A stretch of DNA of 64,000 nucleotides from assembly GCF_014648775.1 (NCBI RefSeq), contig NZ_BMRT01000002.1, positions 372,001-436,000 of the forward strand, given 5' to 3'. A model generated the notes under the pieces. That model did no database searches. It saw only the letters and a program-made list of their open reading frames with translations, and was not told the DNA's origin. Position 1 is the first letter of the stretch, and every line of letters starts with the position of its first letter. The position numbers were made by a program, and so were the translations under genes. Below are positions 27,165 through 35,634 of the stretch, one piece after another. The DNA is from Streptomyces abikoensis. GTDB taxonomy: Bacteria; Actinomycetota; Actinomycetes; Streptomycetales; Streptomycetaceae.

Positions 27165-27515
27165 ATGAACACGCGGAAGCGGGTTGCGCTGTATACAAGC
27201 GCACTCACGCTGGTGGCTGGAACGGGCGTTGGAGCCCTGGCTGGAGGTGCCAACGCGGCGCAGAGCACACCACAAATCAACTCGATCTGCAAGGCCCACC
27301 ACACCGGCAGTAACGGAGCGTACTCTCAGTGCAGTCCTCCCCGGGCTCAGTGGACTCATCGCATCGTTCTCGTCTGCCTCACACCGGTCAATGTCCAGTA
27401 CAAGAAGTACGGTCCCTGGGTCGGCGGCTACAGCACGTCGAAGCGGTACTGCGACCACAAGTGGGATAGCCTCGACCGGGCGTATGTGCAGGAATACTCA
27501 GAACCGCCCGCGTAG
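27165..27515 (+). CDS. Small secreted cysteine-containing protein
   Basis: 116 aa; ATG 27165 follows GAGGGGACT. The signal peptide (YTSALTLVAGTGVGALAGGANA) leaves a mature chain of about 85 aa with four cysteines (SICK, SQCS, LVCL, RYCD) that could form two disulfides, and aromatic-rich segments (YKKYGPWVGGY). No family recognised. A strong hairpin terminator follows 12 bp after the stop. Confidence 0.6.
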   Translation: MNTRKRVALYTSALTLVAGTGVGALAGGANAAQSTPQINSICKAHHTGSNGAYSQCSPPRAQWTHRIVLVCLTPVNVQYKKYGPWVGGYSTSKRYCDHKWDSLDRAYVQEYSEPPA

Positions 27516-27527
27516 TTCGGCGCCAGC

Positions 27528-27566
27528 AACCGATACCCCACACCTGGACGGTGTGGGGTATCGGTT
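27528..27566 (+). terminator. Strong terminator hairpin
   Basis: A perfect 16-bp inverted repeat (27528-27543 with 27551-27566, arms beginning AACCGATACCCC) and a 7-nt loop, directly after the small secreted protein gene. One of the most stable hairpins in the window. Confidence 0.85.
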
Positions 27567-27671
27567 GGGTGACGGCCGGAGAAAAACGTTCGACAGTACG
27601 GCGGCCCAGGGGCGTCTTCCGCCACCCACCCCTCTTGTTCCGCCTCCTGGTTCGCCGGGAGGATCACGGTC

Positions 27672-27878
27672 ATGACCGAGCTGCAGCGCCTCGCCGGCGC
27701 CTTCGCCGCAGACCGCCTTTCCGGACAGTGGACACCCGGCTCGACCGAGGAGCACCGTGCGCGGATCCTCTCGCTGAGTGCCAGCGCCGACGACGGCTTG
27801 GACGGGCTCGCCTCGGGCGGCGTGATCACCGGCGAGGCCATCGCGCAGATGCTCCGGCCGCTCCCCGACCTCGTCTGA
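27672..27878 (+). CDS. Small hypothetical protein
   Basis: 68 aa; ATG 27672 is preceded by CGGGAGGATCACGG. It is predicted helical (ELQRLAGAFAADRL, then ITGEAIAQMLRPLPDLV). No family recognised. It lies just upstream of the deoxyribosyltransferase-like remnant and may be part of the same former mobile element. Confidence 0.4.
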   Translation: MTELQRLAGAFAADRLSGQWTPGSTEEHRARILSLSASADDGLDGLASGGVITGEAIAQMLRPLPDLV

Positions 27879-27957
27879 TGGCCCCTGGCCCCGGTCCTGC
27901 GCGCCTACCCCACCGGCGACACACACGGGCGGGCCCTGGTCCGCGACCTTCTCGAAC

Positions 27958-28420
27958 ATGGTGGCCGGCCACCAACATCCCCCTGCCGACCGGTACGTCC
28001 GCTCGCCCCATCCGTACGACGGCAGCGGGCCCGCAGTGTTCCTGGCCGGTGGCATCACCAGCTGCCCGGACTGGCAGACCCGAGCAGCCCTTCAACTCCG
28101 CTCCGCCGGCGTCACGGCCAGGATTCTCAACCCCTGGCGAGCGGACTTCTCCGAGGGCAACCCTGTGGCCGCCCGGGAGCAGATCGCCTGGGAGCATGAG
28201 CACCTGCACCGCGCCGACGCCGTCCTGTTCTGCGCGGAGAGCATCCAGCCGATCGCCCTTGTACGAACTGGGCGCCCACGCCGAACGCGGAGCCACGATC
28301 GTGGTCGGCGCGCACTCGGAGCACGCCCGCCGTCTCGACGTCGGAGGACGGCCCGGCAGATTCACCGGCCACCAACTGCGACCGCCCCACCTCCGAGGCG
28401 CTGCAGCACCCCGAGCTGAC
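27958..28420 (+). pseudogene. Nucleoside 2-deoxyribosyltransferase-like protein, frameshifted
   Basis: GPAVFLAGGITSCPDW (the phosphate-binding-like FLAGGI motif), ILNPWRADF and EQIAWEHEHLHRADAVLFC are typical of the deoxyribosyltransferase/SLOG-like fold common in phages and Streptomyces islands. After SIQPIAL the frame shifts, and LYELGAHAERGATIVVG continues in another frame. The YELG motif carries the catalytic Glu, so the break destroys the enzyme. Confidence 0.65.
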
Positions 28421-28560
28421 CGGCATGCCCCGCCAGCAACTCGACGAAACGGCCCGCAGCTTGACGCCTCTGCTTGAGGAACAACGCGAACGATCCCGGC
28501 ACGCGCGCACGCACGCCGCGGCGGCGAACGCCACGCAACCTGCGGTGGCGGCCCCAAAGA

Positions 28561-28809
28561 GAAGCTCACGCCAACCGACCGGATCCTGATCACCGTCCTC
28601 GACCTGCGCAAACTCGCCCCCAGGAACTCCTCGGACAGCTCTTCGACGTCACTACCATGACCATCTGCACCGTTCGCGAAGTCCGCCCATTCCTGCCAGC
28701 CCACGGCGGCACCATCGACGCTTCAACCGCCCGATTCCGCACACCAGCGGACAGCACAAGCTTCCTCGCTCCGGATGAGACGACCGGCAAGATCGAAGCA
28801 ACACGTTGA
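28561..28809 (+). pseudogene. Helix-turn-helix part of a transposase, remnant
   Basis: KLTPTDRILITVLDLRKLAP, then in a shifted frame QELLGQLFDVTTMTICTVRE, VRPFLPAHGGTIDASTARFR and TPADSTSFL. This resembles the N-terminal HTH (HTH_Tnp_4-like) of IS5/IS4-related transposases; no DDE domain follows. The family assignment is tentative. Confidence 0.4.
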
Positions 28810-29530
28810 TTCTCTGCTGTCCCAAATCACTAGAAATCGGTCGAGCAGACGGCGAAGACCTCCGTCAGACCGGCGAGGGGCTCTCGTGGACCGACCGTCA
28901 GCGCCAGGACGTCGACGCCACCACCAGCCCCCGGCCGTGGACGTCCTTCAGCGGGCGGGGACACTCGCGCGGGCGGGCACGGAGAGGTCGAACGGGGGGA
29001 GCGAGTCGGTGCGTTCCCACGTCGCAGAGTCGATCGCATCGCGCTGGCAGACGTACTCGACGGGCTGGAGCCGTTGTTCAAGCAGGACGGAGTTCATCTG
29101 CTCGGCGCTGAGGAAAATCTGCCAGGGGTTCTCCAACACGCGCTCAGAACCGTCACCAGCTTCCCGAAGGTGCGCGGGCTCAGCCCGGAGAACGGGGCTA
29201 ATCCAGTACGGCTACGACGCCGTGATCACACCAGTCACGTGAAGAGATCGTTCCACAGCTGTGGGCCTCGGAAAGCTGCGAATCAGCCGCAGCGGCTCTC
29301 CTGTAGCTCCGCAGAACCCACCTGTTCCATGCGTCGGATCTCCCGCTTCGCCGCTTCCAGACGCTCGAGGTCGAGGGTCATCGCGGCCCGCCCGGCGACG
29401 TAGTAGACGTCCTGGCGGATCCGGCAATCCAACGTTTGTGAGACACCGGCTGCACCCCGCGCACTTCCCGATGCGTCAGCGCGCCGGCAGCGCGGCGTCG
29501 TTGGGGCGCTGCTGATTCAATGCGTTGTTC
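28810..29530. other. No supported gene; scattered decayed frames
   Basis: On the minus strand, 28948-29139 (ENPWQIFLSAEQMNSVLLEQ ...) and about 29293-29430 (RQDVYYVAGRAAMTLDLERL ...) have Streptomyces-like codon use. Neither has a start, ribosome site or recognised domain. They look like C-terminal ends of lost genes at the right edge of the island. Confidence 0.4.
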
Positions 29531-30196
29531 TCAGCGGCGGGGTAGTACACCCAGGAGAGTTGCGGTCAAAGCCTGCTTCAAGTAGTCCTCCAGGTCCAGG
29601 TGGAAGCGGGCCAGGTCGGGCTCGGCCTGGTAGGCCGCCTGCAGACTGGGTGGGGGGGTGCTGTACGCCGACAGCGCCCCGGCCATGACCATGGTTTGCA
29701 GACTGAACAGGGTGGCGTTCTCACCGAGTTCCGGTAGGTACGTCCGGATCAGGCCGGTCATGGTCGTCAGGCGGGCCAGGGAGGCGCGCTTGTAGCGGGC
29801 TGCGACCTCGACGGAGACATTGTGTTCGAGAACGCTGCCCTGTGCACCGAAGAGCTCGCACAGCACCACCCGGCCGGACAGCGAGCGACTGAGGACCTCG
29901 GCCACCGCTGCCGCTCGCTCCGGCATGGAGAGATCGTTGTCGACAGCGGTGGCCAACTCCTCTGCCAGTTCTGCCAGCCACTCCCGCAAGAAGCGGTCGA
30001 GCAGTTCCAAGAGCACCGCTTCCCGGGAGTCGAAGTAGCGCAGCACATTCGGCTTCGCCAGCCCTACCCGGCGGCTGAGCTCGTTGAGGGTGACCGCGGC
30101 CACCGGCATCTCGTCGAGCATGGCCGACGCCACGTCGAGGATCGCCTGCCGGCGGATCTTCCGTTGTTCCTCTGTTCGCGCGCGCTGGAAAGTCAC
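29531..30196 (-). CDS. TetR-family transcriptional regulator
   Basis: 221 aa. The N-terminal TetR DNA-binding domain is clear: ILDVASAMLDEMPVAAVTLN, then ELSRRVGLAKPNVLRYFDSREAVL. The all-helical ligand domain has a TetR_C-like helix in LFSLQTMVMAGALSAYS. It is divergent from an SDR oxidoreductase across 109 bp containing repeated GTACC palindromes. It therefore most likely represses that gene and itself, releasing on a small-molecule ligand, perhaps the SDR substrate. Confidence 0.9.
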   Translation of the reverse strand: MTFQRARTEEQRKIRRQAILDVASAMLDEMPVAAVTLNELSRRVGLAKPNVLRYFDSREAVLLELLDRFLREWLAELAEELATAVDNDLSMPERAAAVAEVLSRSLSGRVVLCELFGAQGSVLEHNVSVEVAARYKRASLARLTTMTGLIRTYLPELGENATLFSLQTMVMAGALSAYSTPPPSLQAAYQAEPDLARFHLDLEDYLKQALTATLLGVLPRR

Positions 30197-30213
30197 GTTC
30201 CCCAGTCTAGATT

Positions 30214-30285
30214 ACGTACCGCCGGTACGTTGACATCGTACCGGCGGTACCTTAGCGTCCAAGGTACAAGATACCTTCGGTACTT
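30214..30285. promoter_or_regulatory. Tandem palindromic operators and divergent promoter
   Basis: Three related palindromes: ACGTACCGCCGGTACGT (30214-30230), GTACCGGCGGTAC (30238-30250) and AAGGTACAAGATACCTTCGG with TACTTT (30261-30285). TTGACA (30229-30234) with TTAGCG 17 bp on (30252-30257) is a plausible plus-strand promoter, and the second palindrome fills its spacer. Bound TetR repressor would block RNA polymerase. Confidence 0.75.
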
Positions 30286-30305
30286 TCAGCGGCTGGGAGT
30301 CTGGC

Positions 30306-31238
30306 ATGAGCGATAAGTGGACGACCGCACGTATCCCTGACCAGCACGGACGGGTGGCCGTCGTGACCGGCGCCAACACCGGCCTGGGATTCGAGACCGC
30401 CAGGGCGCTCGCCGAACGTGGAGCCTCCGTGGTGCTCGCCGTGCGCAACGTCGAGAAGGGCGAGAAGGCGGCGGCCCGCATCAGCGGCAAGGTGACCGTG
30501 CAGGCGCTGGACCTGACCTCGCTCGACTCCGTCCGGGCCGCAGCCCAGGCCCTGCGATCCCGGTACGACCGGATCGACCTGCTGATCAACAACGCCGGCG
30601 TCATGTACACCCCGAAGCAGACGACCGCCGACGGTTTCGAGATGCAGTTCGGGACCAACCATCTGGGCCACTTCGCACTCACCGGCCTCCTGCTGGACCT
30701 GATGCTGCCGGTGCCCGGCTCGCGCGTGGTGACGGTCAGCAGCACCGGCCACCGCATCCGGGCCGCGATCCACTTCGACGACCTGCAATGGGATCGGTCG
30801 TACAGCCGGGCCGGCGCCTACGGCCAGTCCAAGCTGGCCAACCTGATGTTCACCTACGAGCTGCAGCGCCGGCTCGCCTCGCACGGCACCACCGTCGCGG
30901 TGGCCGCACATCCCGGCCTGTCCAGCACCGAGCTGGTCCGTAACAGCCCTGCAGCCATCCGGCTCCCGCTCACTTGGCTCGCGCCGCTGGTCACCCAAAC
31001 CCCGGCGATGGGCGCGCTGCCGACCCTACGCGCCGCCGCCGACCCCGCCGTGCTGGGCGGCCAGTACTACGGCCCCGGCGGACGCCTTGAGATCAAGGGT
31101 CACCCTCAGCTGGCCACCTCCAGCGCGCAGTCGTACGAGACGGCCATCCAGCAACGGCTGTGGGCGGTCTCCGAATGCCTCACCGGCGTGATGTTCCCCG
31201 TCGCCCAATCCCAGCCGCGGCCGGGGTGGAGGCGGTGA
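30306..31238 (+). CDS. SDR-family oxidoreductase
   Basis: 310 aa. Classical SDR: VVTGANTGLGFETARALAER (cofactor TGxxxGxG), LINNAGVMYTP, a catalytic Ser in VVTVSSTGH and YGQSKLANLMF (Y-x3-K). It resembles the retinol-dehydrogenase/WW-oxidoreductase-like group widespread in Streptomyces; substrate unknown. The usual C-terminus of these proteins (LTGVxFPV-stop) is reached at TGVMFPV, but the frame then runs 11 codons into Tn3 sequence (AQSQPRPGWRR). The original stop was lost when the transposon fragment was joined. Regulated by the divergent TetR gene. Confidence 0.9.
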   Translation: MSDKWTTARIPDQHGRVAVVTGANTGLGFETARALAERGASVVLAVRNVEKGEKAAARISGKVTVQALDLTSLDSVRAAAQALRSRYDRIDLLINNAGVMYTPKQTTADGFEMQFGTNHLGHFALTGLLLDLMLPVPGSRVVTVSSTGHRIRAAIHFDDLQWDRSYSRAGAYGQSKLANLMFTYELQRRLASHGTTVAVAAHPGLSSTELVRNSPAAIRLPLTWLAPLVTQTPAMGALPTLRAAADPAVLGGQYYGPGGRLEIKGHPQLATSSAQSYETAIQQRLWAVSECLTGVMFPVAQSQPRPGWRR

Positions 31239-31839
31239 GGCTGTAGCGGCCGAGCACGTTGAGGTTGCGTTGCTTGAGCGGGGAGAGGCGGGCGATTTCC
31301 TCGTCCCGGATCTCGCGGCCCTCGGCGCGGAGCTGGGCGACGGCGGCGTCGACGTACTTCGTGGTCCAGAGCACGATGGCGTTGAGGACCAGGCCGAGCG
31401 CGCCGAGCTGGTCTTCCGTTCCGTCCCGGTATGCCTGGTGGATGGTGCCGCGCTTGCCGTGGCAGATGCCCCGGGCGAGAGTGTGACGGGATTCCTGGAC
31501 GGACAGCTGCTTGCCCATCTGCCACCGGTAGGTGTCATCGACCGGGTCGACGACAGCGAGCAGGTGCAGGGTCTTGGCGATACGTCCGTACTGTGCCAGA
31601 ACCGCTGGTCGTCCAGGTCCTCGAACCGCGGGGAGAAGTTGTAGCCCAGGATCTCGAACAGGCCGAACACCATGTCCGAGTACGAGGCGTTGTCGCTGGC
31701 GACCATCTCCGGCTTCACCCCGCCATCCAGGTTCAACAAAAGCGCCCAGGATGTGCAGGGAGTCGCGTGGCGTGGCGGGGACCACCATCTGCCCGATCCC
31801 GAAGTCCTGGCCGCACCCAGCAGCCTGAAGACCTTTCAC
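31213..31839 (-). pseudogene. Tn3-family transposase C-terminal remnant
   Basis: FGIGQMVVPATPRDSLHIL, then in another frame LNLDGGVKPEMVASDNASYS and FEILGYNFSPRFEDL, then back to KTLHLLAVVDPVDDTYRW, HQAYRDGTEDQLGALGLVLN and LSPLKQRNLNVLGRYS. These are the C-terminal segments of DDE Tn3 transposases, with two frameshifts (a T-run near 31735 and another near 31600). Inverted repeats, the rest of the transposase and a resolvase are absent. Confidence 0.85.
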
Positions 31840-31925
31840 CAGGGTTCGCCGGCCCCCTGTGGCACCGGCGGTCTACCGTACGGGCATGCCCGCGCTCCCA
31901 CTGCGGCCATCAGAGGAGGAACCCC

Positions 31926-32462
31926 GTGCCATCGCCCTGCGATCCCCAGCATGCTCCCGCCGGTGACGTGGGTGCTGCGCTCATGTTGATCGACTCTCGG
32001 CTCAAAGGCATCCACGACGGCAAGACCGCCACCGACCCCGGACAACAGGCGCTGACAGACCAGGTCACCGCGTCCCTGGGGCCCAAGGAAGCCAATGACG
32101 TGCTGGACGGCACGTGCACGCTCATCTTCATGTTCACGCAGTGGCTGCGAACGGCCTGCGCGGAGCACGACGAGGACGTCATCGCGTATGTGGTGCCCAA
32201 CCTTGTGGCGACGATGCGCATGATGCCCAAGAGCGTCCGCCCCGAGGTCATCCCCACCATGGCCGGCCTGGTCATAGCAGCGGCCACGGACCTGAGTCCC
32301 AACCTGTGGCGCAAGCAGTACGGATTCTGGACCGAGGAGGAGATGAATCCCCTCGAAGCCACGGCCTTCCTGCTCGCGGAGCAGATCAACCGCCTCACAA
32401 ACGATCCCGACTTCGCCACCCGCTTGATCACCGAAGCACTGTCCGATGCAGGCTGGTACTGA
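31926..32462 (+). CDS. Hypothetical protein
   Basis: 178 aa. GTG 31926 is chosen because GAGGAGG stands just upstream; an open frame reaches further left but crosses the Tn3 remnant. Mostly helical: RLKGIHDGKTATDPGQQALT, VLDGTCTLIFMFTQWL and ATDLSPNLWRKQYGFW. No membrane segment or signal peptide, no recognised family. It stands alone, 244 bp ahead of the DyP-peroxidase operon. Confidence 0.6.
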   Translation: MPSPCDPQHAPAGDVGAALMLIDSRLKGIHDGKTATDPGQQALTDQVTASLGPKEANDVLDGTCTLIFMFTQWLRTACAEHDEDVIAYVVPNLVATMRMMPKSVRPEVIPTMAGLVIAAATDLSPNLWRKQYGFWTEEEMNPLEATAFLLAEQINRLTNDPDFATRLITEALSDAGWY

Positions 32463-32706
32463 CGAGCCGCACCGCGTCGGACGTCACATCGCCTCGGCAG
32501 CGTGTCACCGGGGCGGCCAGGCTTGGATGTGCTGATGGGGCATGGCAGGGGCCCGCCCCAGGTTCGCCTCCCGGCATCGAACCGGCATCGTCATGATCCG
32601 AAGGCCGGGAGCGGGCCGACAGCCCCCGTCCACCCAGCGGGCGTGCCCAGCCGTCCGGTGCCACGCTGGGCGTGGGGTCCGGCCTGTGGAATGCGGAGGA
32701 GCGGAC

Positions 32707-33240
32707 ATGGAGATCAAGCCGCAGGCAGTCGTCATCCCCAAGGAGACCGACCACCTGGAACAGGGAAAGTACGGCCCCGTCTTCCCGAGAACTCCGGCCT
32801 GCTACGGATTCACCATCGTCGGGAACGTCAAGCCGGGCCGGGCCGACGCGATACGGGAGCACGGCCATGCGCTGGCCAGGGCGCTGGAGCAGGATCCGTA
32901 CCTTCTCGCGCCATTGAAGCTGCACTACCTGCGCTGGGTCCTGTTCGACGACGACACCCGCTTCATGTACCAGGGGATCTTCGACACCGACTTCGACAAG
33001 TACACCGAGGACGCCGTCGCGCTGTTCAGCAAGGCGGGTGTGAGCACCGCCTTCGAGAACCTCGAAGGGTTTCCCGAGGACTGGCGGACCAACCCGGAGG
33101 CGTTCGTGCGCTTCGTACGGGAGCACCACTGTCCGAGCTTCATCGAGTACGGAGAGTATCCGTACGTGACGGCGGACGAGATCAAGAAGGCTCTGCGGAT
33201 CAAGAGCGCCCTGTCGGAGATGCTCGACCAGATGCAGTGA
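32707..33240 (+). CDS. DyP-operon protein with a ferredoxin-like pattern, unknown function
   Basis: 177 aa; ATG 32707 follows GGAGGAGC. The stretch LHYLRWVLFDDDTRFMYQGI followed by FDTDFDKYTEDAV resembles the 'HFARWV-LD-R-L-YDG---Y-DD' signature of dye-peroxidase-like alpha/beta-barrel proteins. It has no GxxDG haem motif and is only half their size. It is the first gene of a four-gene operon (gaps of 10, 21 and 17 bp), so it probably works with the peroxidase, but its role is not known. Confidence 0.6.
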   Translation: MEIKPQAVVIPKETDHLEQGKYGPVFPRTPACYGFTIVGNVKPGRADAIREHGHALARALEQDPYLLAPLKLHYLRWVLFDDDTRFMYQGIFDTDFDKYTEDAVALFSKAGVSTAFENLEGFPEDWRTNPEAFVRFVREHHCPSFIEYGEYPYVTADEIKKALRIKSALSEMLDQMQ

Positions 33241-33250
33241 GGGCTGGGCG

Positions 33251-34261
33251 ATGAGCGAGGCCAGAACAGCGCGGACCTACAACCAGCGGCACATCCTTCG
33301 GAAGTACAGCCCAGCCGGACGGCGCGTGAGTATCTACGTGTCGTGGAGCTATCCCGCCGAGGCAGGCCGGAACGCGGCCGAGCTGGACAACCGCTTCTCC
33401 ACGATGACCGAGGTCAGGCGGGTGGCCTGGCCCGCGTACGAGGACCCGAAGTGGTCGGACCCCTACCGGTTCCAGCAAGGCATCGCAGGCTCCCTGGAGC
33501 TGTTCTTCTGGGCCTGGGTGCCGTTCCAGGACTTCGTCGAGGAGGTGACCGGGCATCCCGTCCCGGTCTACCAGCGCATCGACCAGGCCGGTTTCCGCAC
33601 CCCGCTCGATGAGCGGGTACTCGACGACACGGACGTACTGTTCGTCTTCGGACTGGACCACATGATCACCGGGCAGGAAGCCGAGCCCGGGGAGATCGAG
33701 GCGCTGCGGGCCTTCCTCGCCCGGGACGACGCCCGACTCGTCCTCGGGCCCCACCACGACGTCGGCGCGTCGGACGATCTGTCCGTGCGGGAGGTGGAGT
33801 ACCGCCACCACGGCGACCCCCTGGTGCCGCGCCAGCAGCGGTTCGCCACCTACGCCAGGGACCTCATGAAGGGCCTGGGCGTGCCGGTCATCAACCGGTA
33901 CGGGCTGCGTCCCGCCACCGGTGAGGACAACCGGATCGCTCCTCTGTCGACCGTCCCGGACCTGGACGAGAAGGGGTGGCTGAACGGGGTCACGAACTTC
34001 AACTTCCACATGCATCTGCCGCACTACGCCGTGACGGCCGACGAGCCGAAGGCCGTCCACGTGCTGGCCCGGCAGCCGATCGACACCTCCCGGCCCCATC
34101 CGTTCACCGAGGACGGGAACACCGAGTTCAACATGCTCCTGTGGATGCCCCCCGGCGACAACCGCGCGGCAGACGTTCTGCTGGCCGACTCCACGATCTT
34201 CAGCACGCTCTTCGGCGCCGACGACAGCCTGCGGAACTTCTGGCGCAACCTCGTTACGTAG
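33251..34261 (+). CDS. Unknown protein in the DyP-peroxidase operon
   Basis: 336 aa, with no signal peptide. RRVSIYVSWSYPAEAGRNAA at the start and the central DTDVLFVFGLDHMI, then DARLVLGPHHDVGASDD, suggest an alternating beta/alpha fold with a His-rich loop, loosely like amidotransferase or ThuA-type folds. NFNFHMHLPHY provides further possible metal ligands. I cannot assign a family. Tight spacing with both neighbours makes it part of the peroxidase operon. Confidence 0.6.
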   Translation: MSEARTARTYNQRHILRKYSPAGRRVSIYVSWSYPAEAGRNAAELDNRFSTMTEVRRVAWPAYEDPKWSDPYRFQQGIAGSLELFFWAWVPFQDFVEEVTGHPVPVYQRIDQAGFRTPLDERVLDDTDVLFVFGLDHMITGQEAEPGEIEALRAFLARDDARLVLGPHHDVGASDDLSVREVEYRHHGDPLVPRQQRFATYARDLMKGLGVPVINRYGLRPATGEDNRIAPLSTVPDLDEKGWLNGVTNFNFHMHLPHYAVTADEPKAVHVLARQPIDTSRPHPFTEDGNTEFNMLLWMPPGDNRAADVLLADSTIFSTLFGADDSLRNFWRNLVT

Positions 34262-34282
34262 CGATGCCGCAAGGAGGCCGAC

Positions 34283-35617
34283 GTGAGCGCACCCACCCAC
34301 GTCACACTCGAACTCGACGACATCCAGCGCGGGGTGCTCAGCCCACGCCCCACCCCGTACGCGGCGACGTACCTCGTCTTCCGCATCGACGACCGCACCC
34401 AGGGCCGGGAGCTGATGCGGCGGGCGAGCGCGGCGGCGACCTCCGCCACCGACACCTCCAGCCCCCTGGGGGACACCTGGGTCAGTGTCGCCGTCACCTA
34501 CTGGGGCCTCGAGGCCCTGGGGGTGCCGCGCTCCTCGCTGGAGACGTTCGCCTGGGAGTTCCGGCAGGGCATGGCAGCCCGCGCCCGAACGCTGCGCGAC
34601 GAGGGAGCAAGCAGCCCACAGCACTGGGAGGCACCGCTCGGCACGCGCGACGTCCATGTGGTCATCACGGCGATCGCACCCGACCCCCCGCACCTGGAGG
34701 CGGCCATCGACCGCGCCCGCCCCGCCTACGAGCGTCTCTCCGGCGTGACGGCCATCTGGAGACAGGACTGCTACGCACTGCCCACCGAAAAGGAACACTT
34801 CGGCTACCTCGACGGCGTCAGCCATCCGGCCATCGAAGGCAGCGGCATCCCGGGCTCCAACACGCTGGAAGCGCCCCTGAAGAGCGGGGAGTTCGTCCTC
34901 GGCTACCCCGACGAGCTCGGCGGCGTCCGGACGCCCCAGCCGACCGTGCTCGGGCGCAACGGCAGTTACGCGGCCTTCCGCAAGCTCCACCAGGACGTCG
35001 CCGCCTTCAGGCGCTACCTGAGGGACAACTCCGCCGGCCCCGAGGACGAGGAGCTGATCGCCGCGAAGATCATGGGCCGCTGGCGCAGCGGGGCCCCTTT
35101 GGCACTCGCCCCCCAGCACGACGACCCCGCGCTCGGCGCCGACCCGCACCGCCGCAACACCTTCCTGTACGAGCAGAACGACCCCATGGGATTCACCACG
35201 CCCGGTGGCTGCCACATCCGCCGGGCCAATCCGCGCGACGCCTCGGTGGCCGGGGAGGTCCGGCTGCACCGCATGATCCGGCGCGGCGCCGTCTACGGTC
35301 CGCCGCTACCCGATGGCGTGCTGGAGGACGACGGAGCGGACCGCGGCCTGATGTTCGCGTTCATCGGCGCCCACCTGGGCCGGCAGTTCGAGTTCGTCCA
35401 GTCGGAGTGGATGAACGACGGCGTGTTCTTCGGGGCCAGCAACACGAAGGACCCCGTCGTCGGCGCCGCCGACGGGGAAGCCGGCTACACCGTCCCCCGG
35501 CGACCGGTGCGGCGCCGCCTCGCCCCGCTGCCCCGGTTCGCGGTCACCCGTGGAGGCGAGTACTGCTTCCTGCCGAGCCTGAGCGCCCTGCGCTGGCTCG
35601 GGGACCTCCACGACTGA
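34283..35617 (+). CDS. DyP-type haem peroxidase
   Basis: 444 aa, GTG start after AAGGAGG. The DyP fingerprint GxxDG is GYLDG with catalytic Asp D177 (HFGYLDGVSHPAIEG). The proximal haem ligand is probably H329 in VRLHRMIRRGAVYG, followed by the conserved GLMFAFIGAHLGRQFEFVQ. The longer form with insertions suggests a class C/D-like DyP rather than the Tat-secreted EfeB type; no Tat signal is present. The family oxidises dyes, phenols or unknown natural substrates with peroxide. No encapsulin gene or cargo-loading tail is evident. Third gene of its operon. Confidence 0.92.
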   Translation: MSAPTHVTLELDDIQRGVLSPRPTPYAATYLVFRIDDRTQGRELMRRASAAATSATDTSSPLGDTWVSVAVTYWGLEALGVPRSSLETFAWEFRQGMAARARTLRDEGASSPQHWEAPLGTRDVHVVITAIAPDPPHLEAAIDRARPAYERLSGVTAIWRQDCYALPTEKEHFGYLDGVSHPAIEGSGIPGSNTLEAPLKSGEFVLGYPDELGGVRTPQPTVLGRNGSYAAFRKLHQDVAAFRRYLRDNSAGPEDEELIAAKIMGRWRSGAPLALAPQHDDPALGADPHRRNTFLYEQNDPMGFTTPGGCHIRRANPRDASVAGEVRLHRMIRRGAVYGPPLPDGVLEDDGADRGLMFAFIGAHLGRQFEFVQSEWMNDGVFFGASNTKDPVVGAADGEAGYTVPRRPVRRRLAPLPRFAVTRGGEYCFLPSLSALRWLGDLHD

Positions 35618-35634
35618 CAGGGCGGGCAAGCGCC

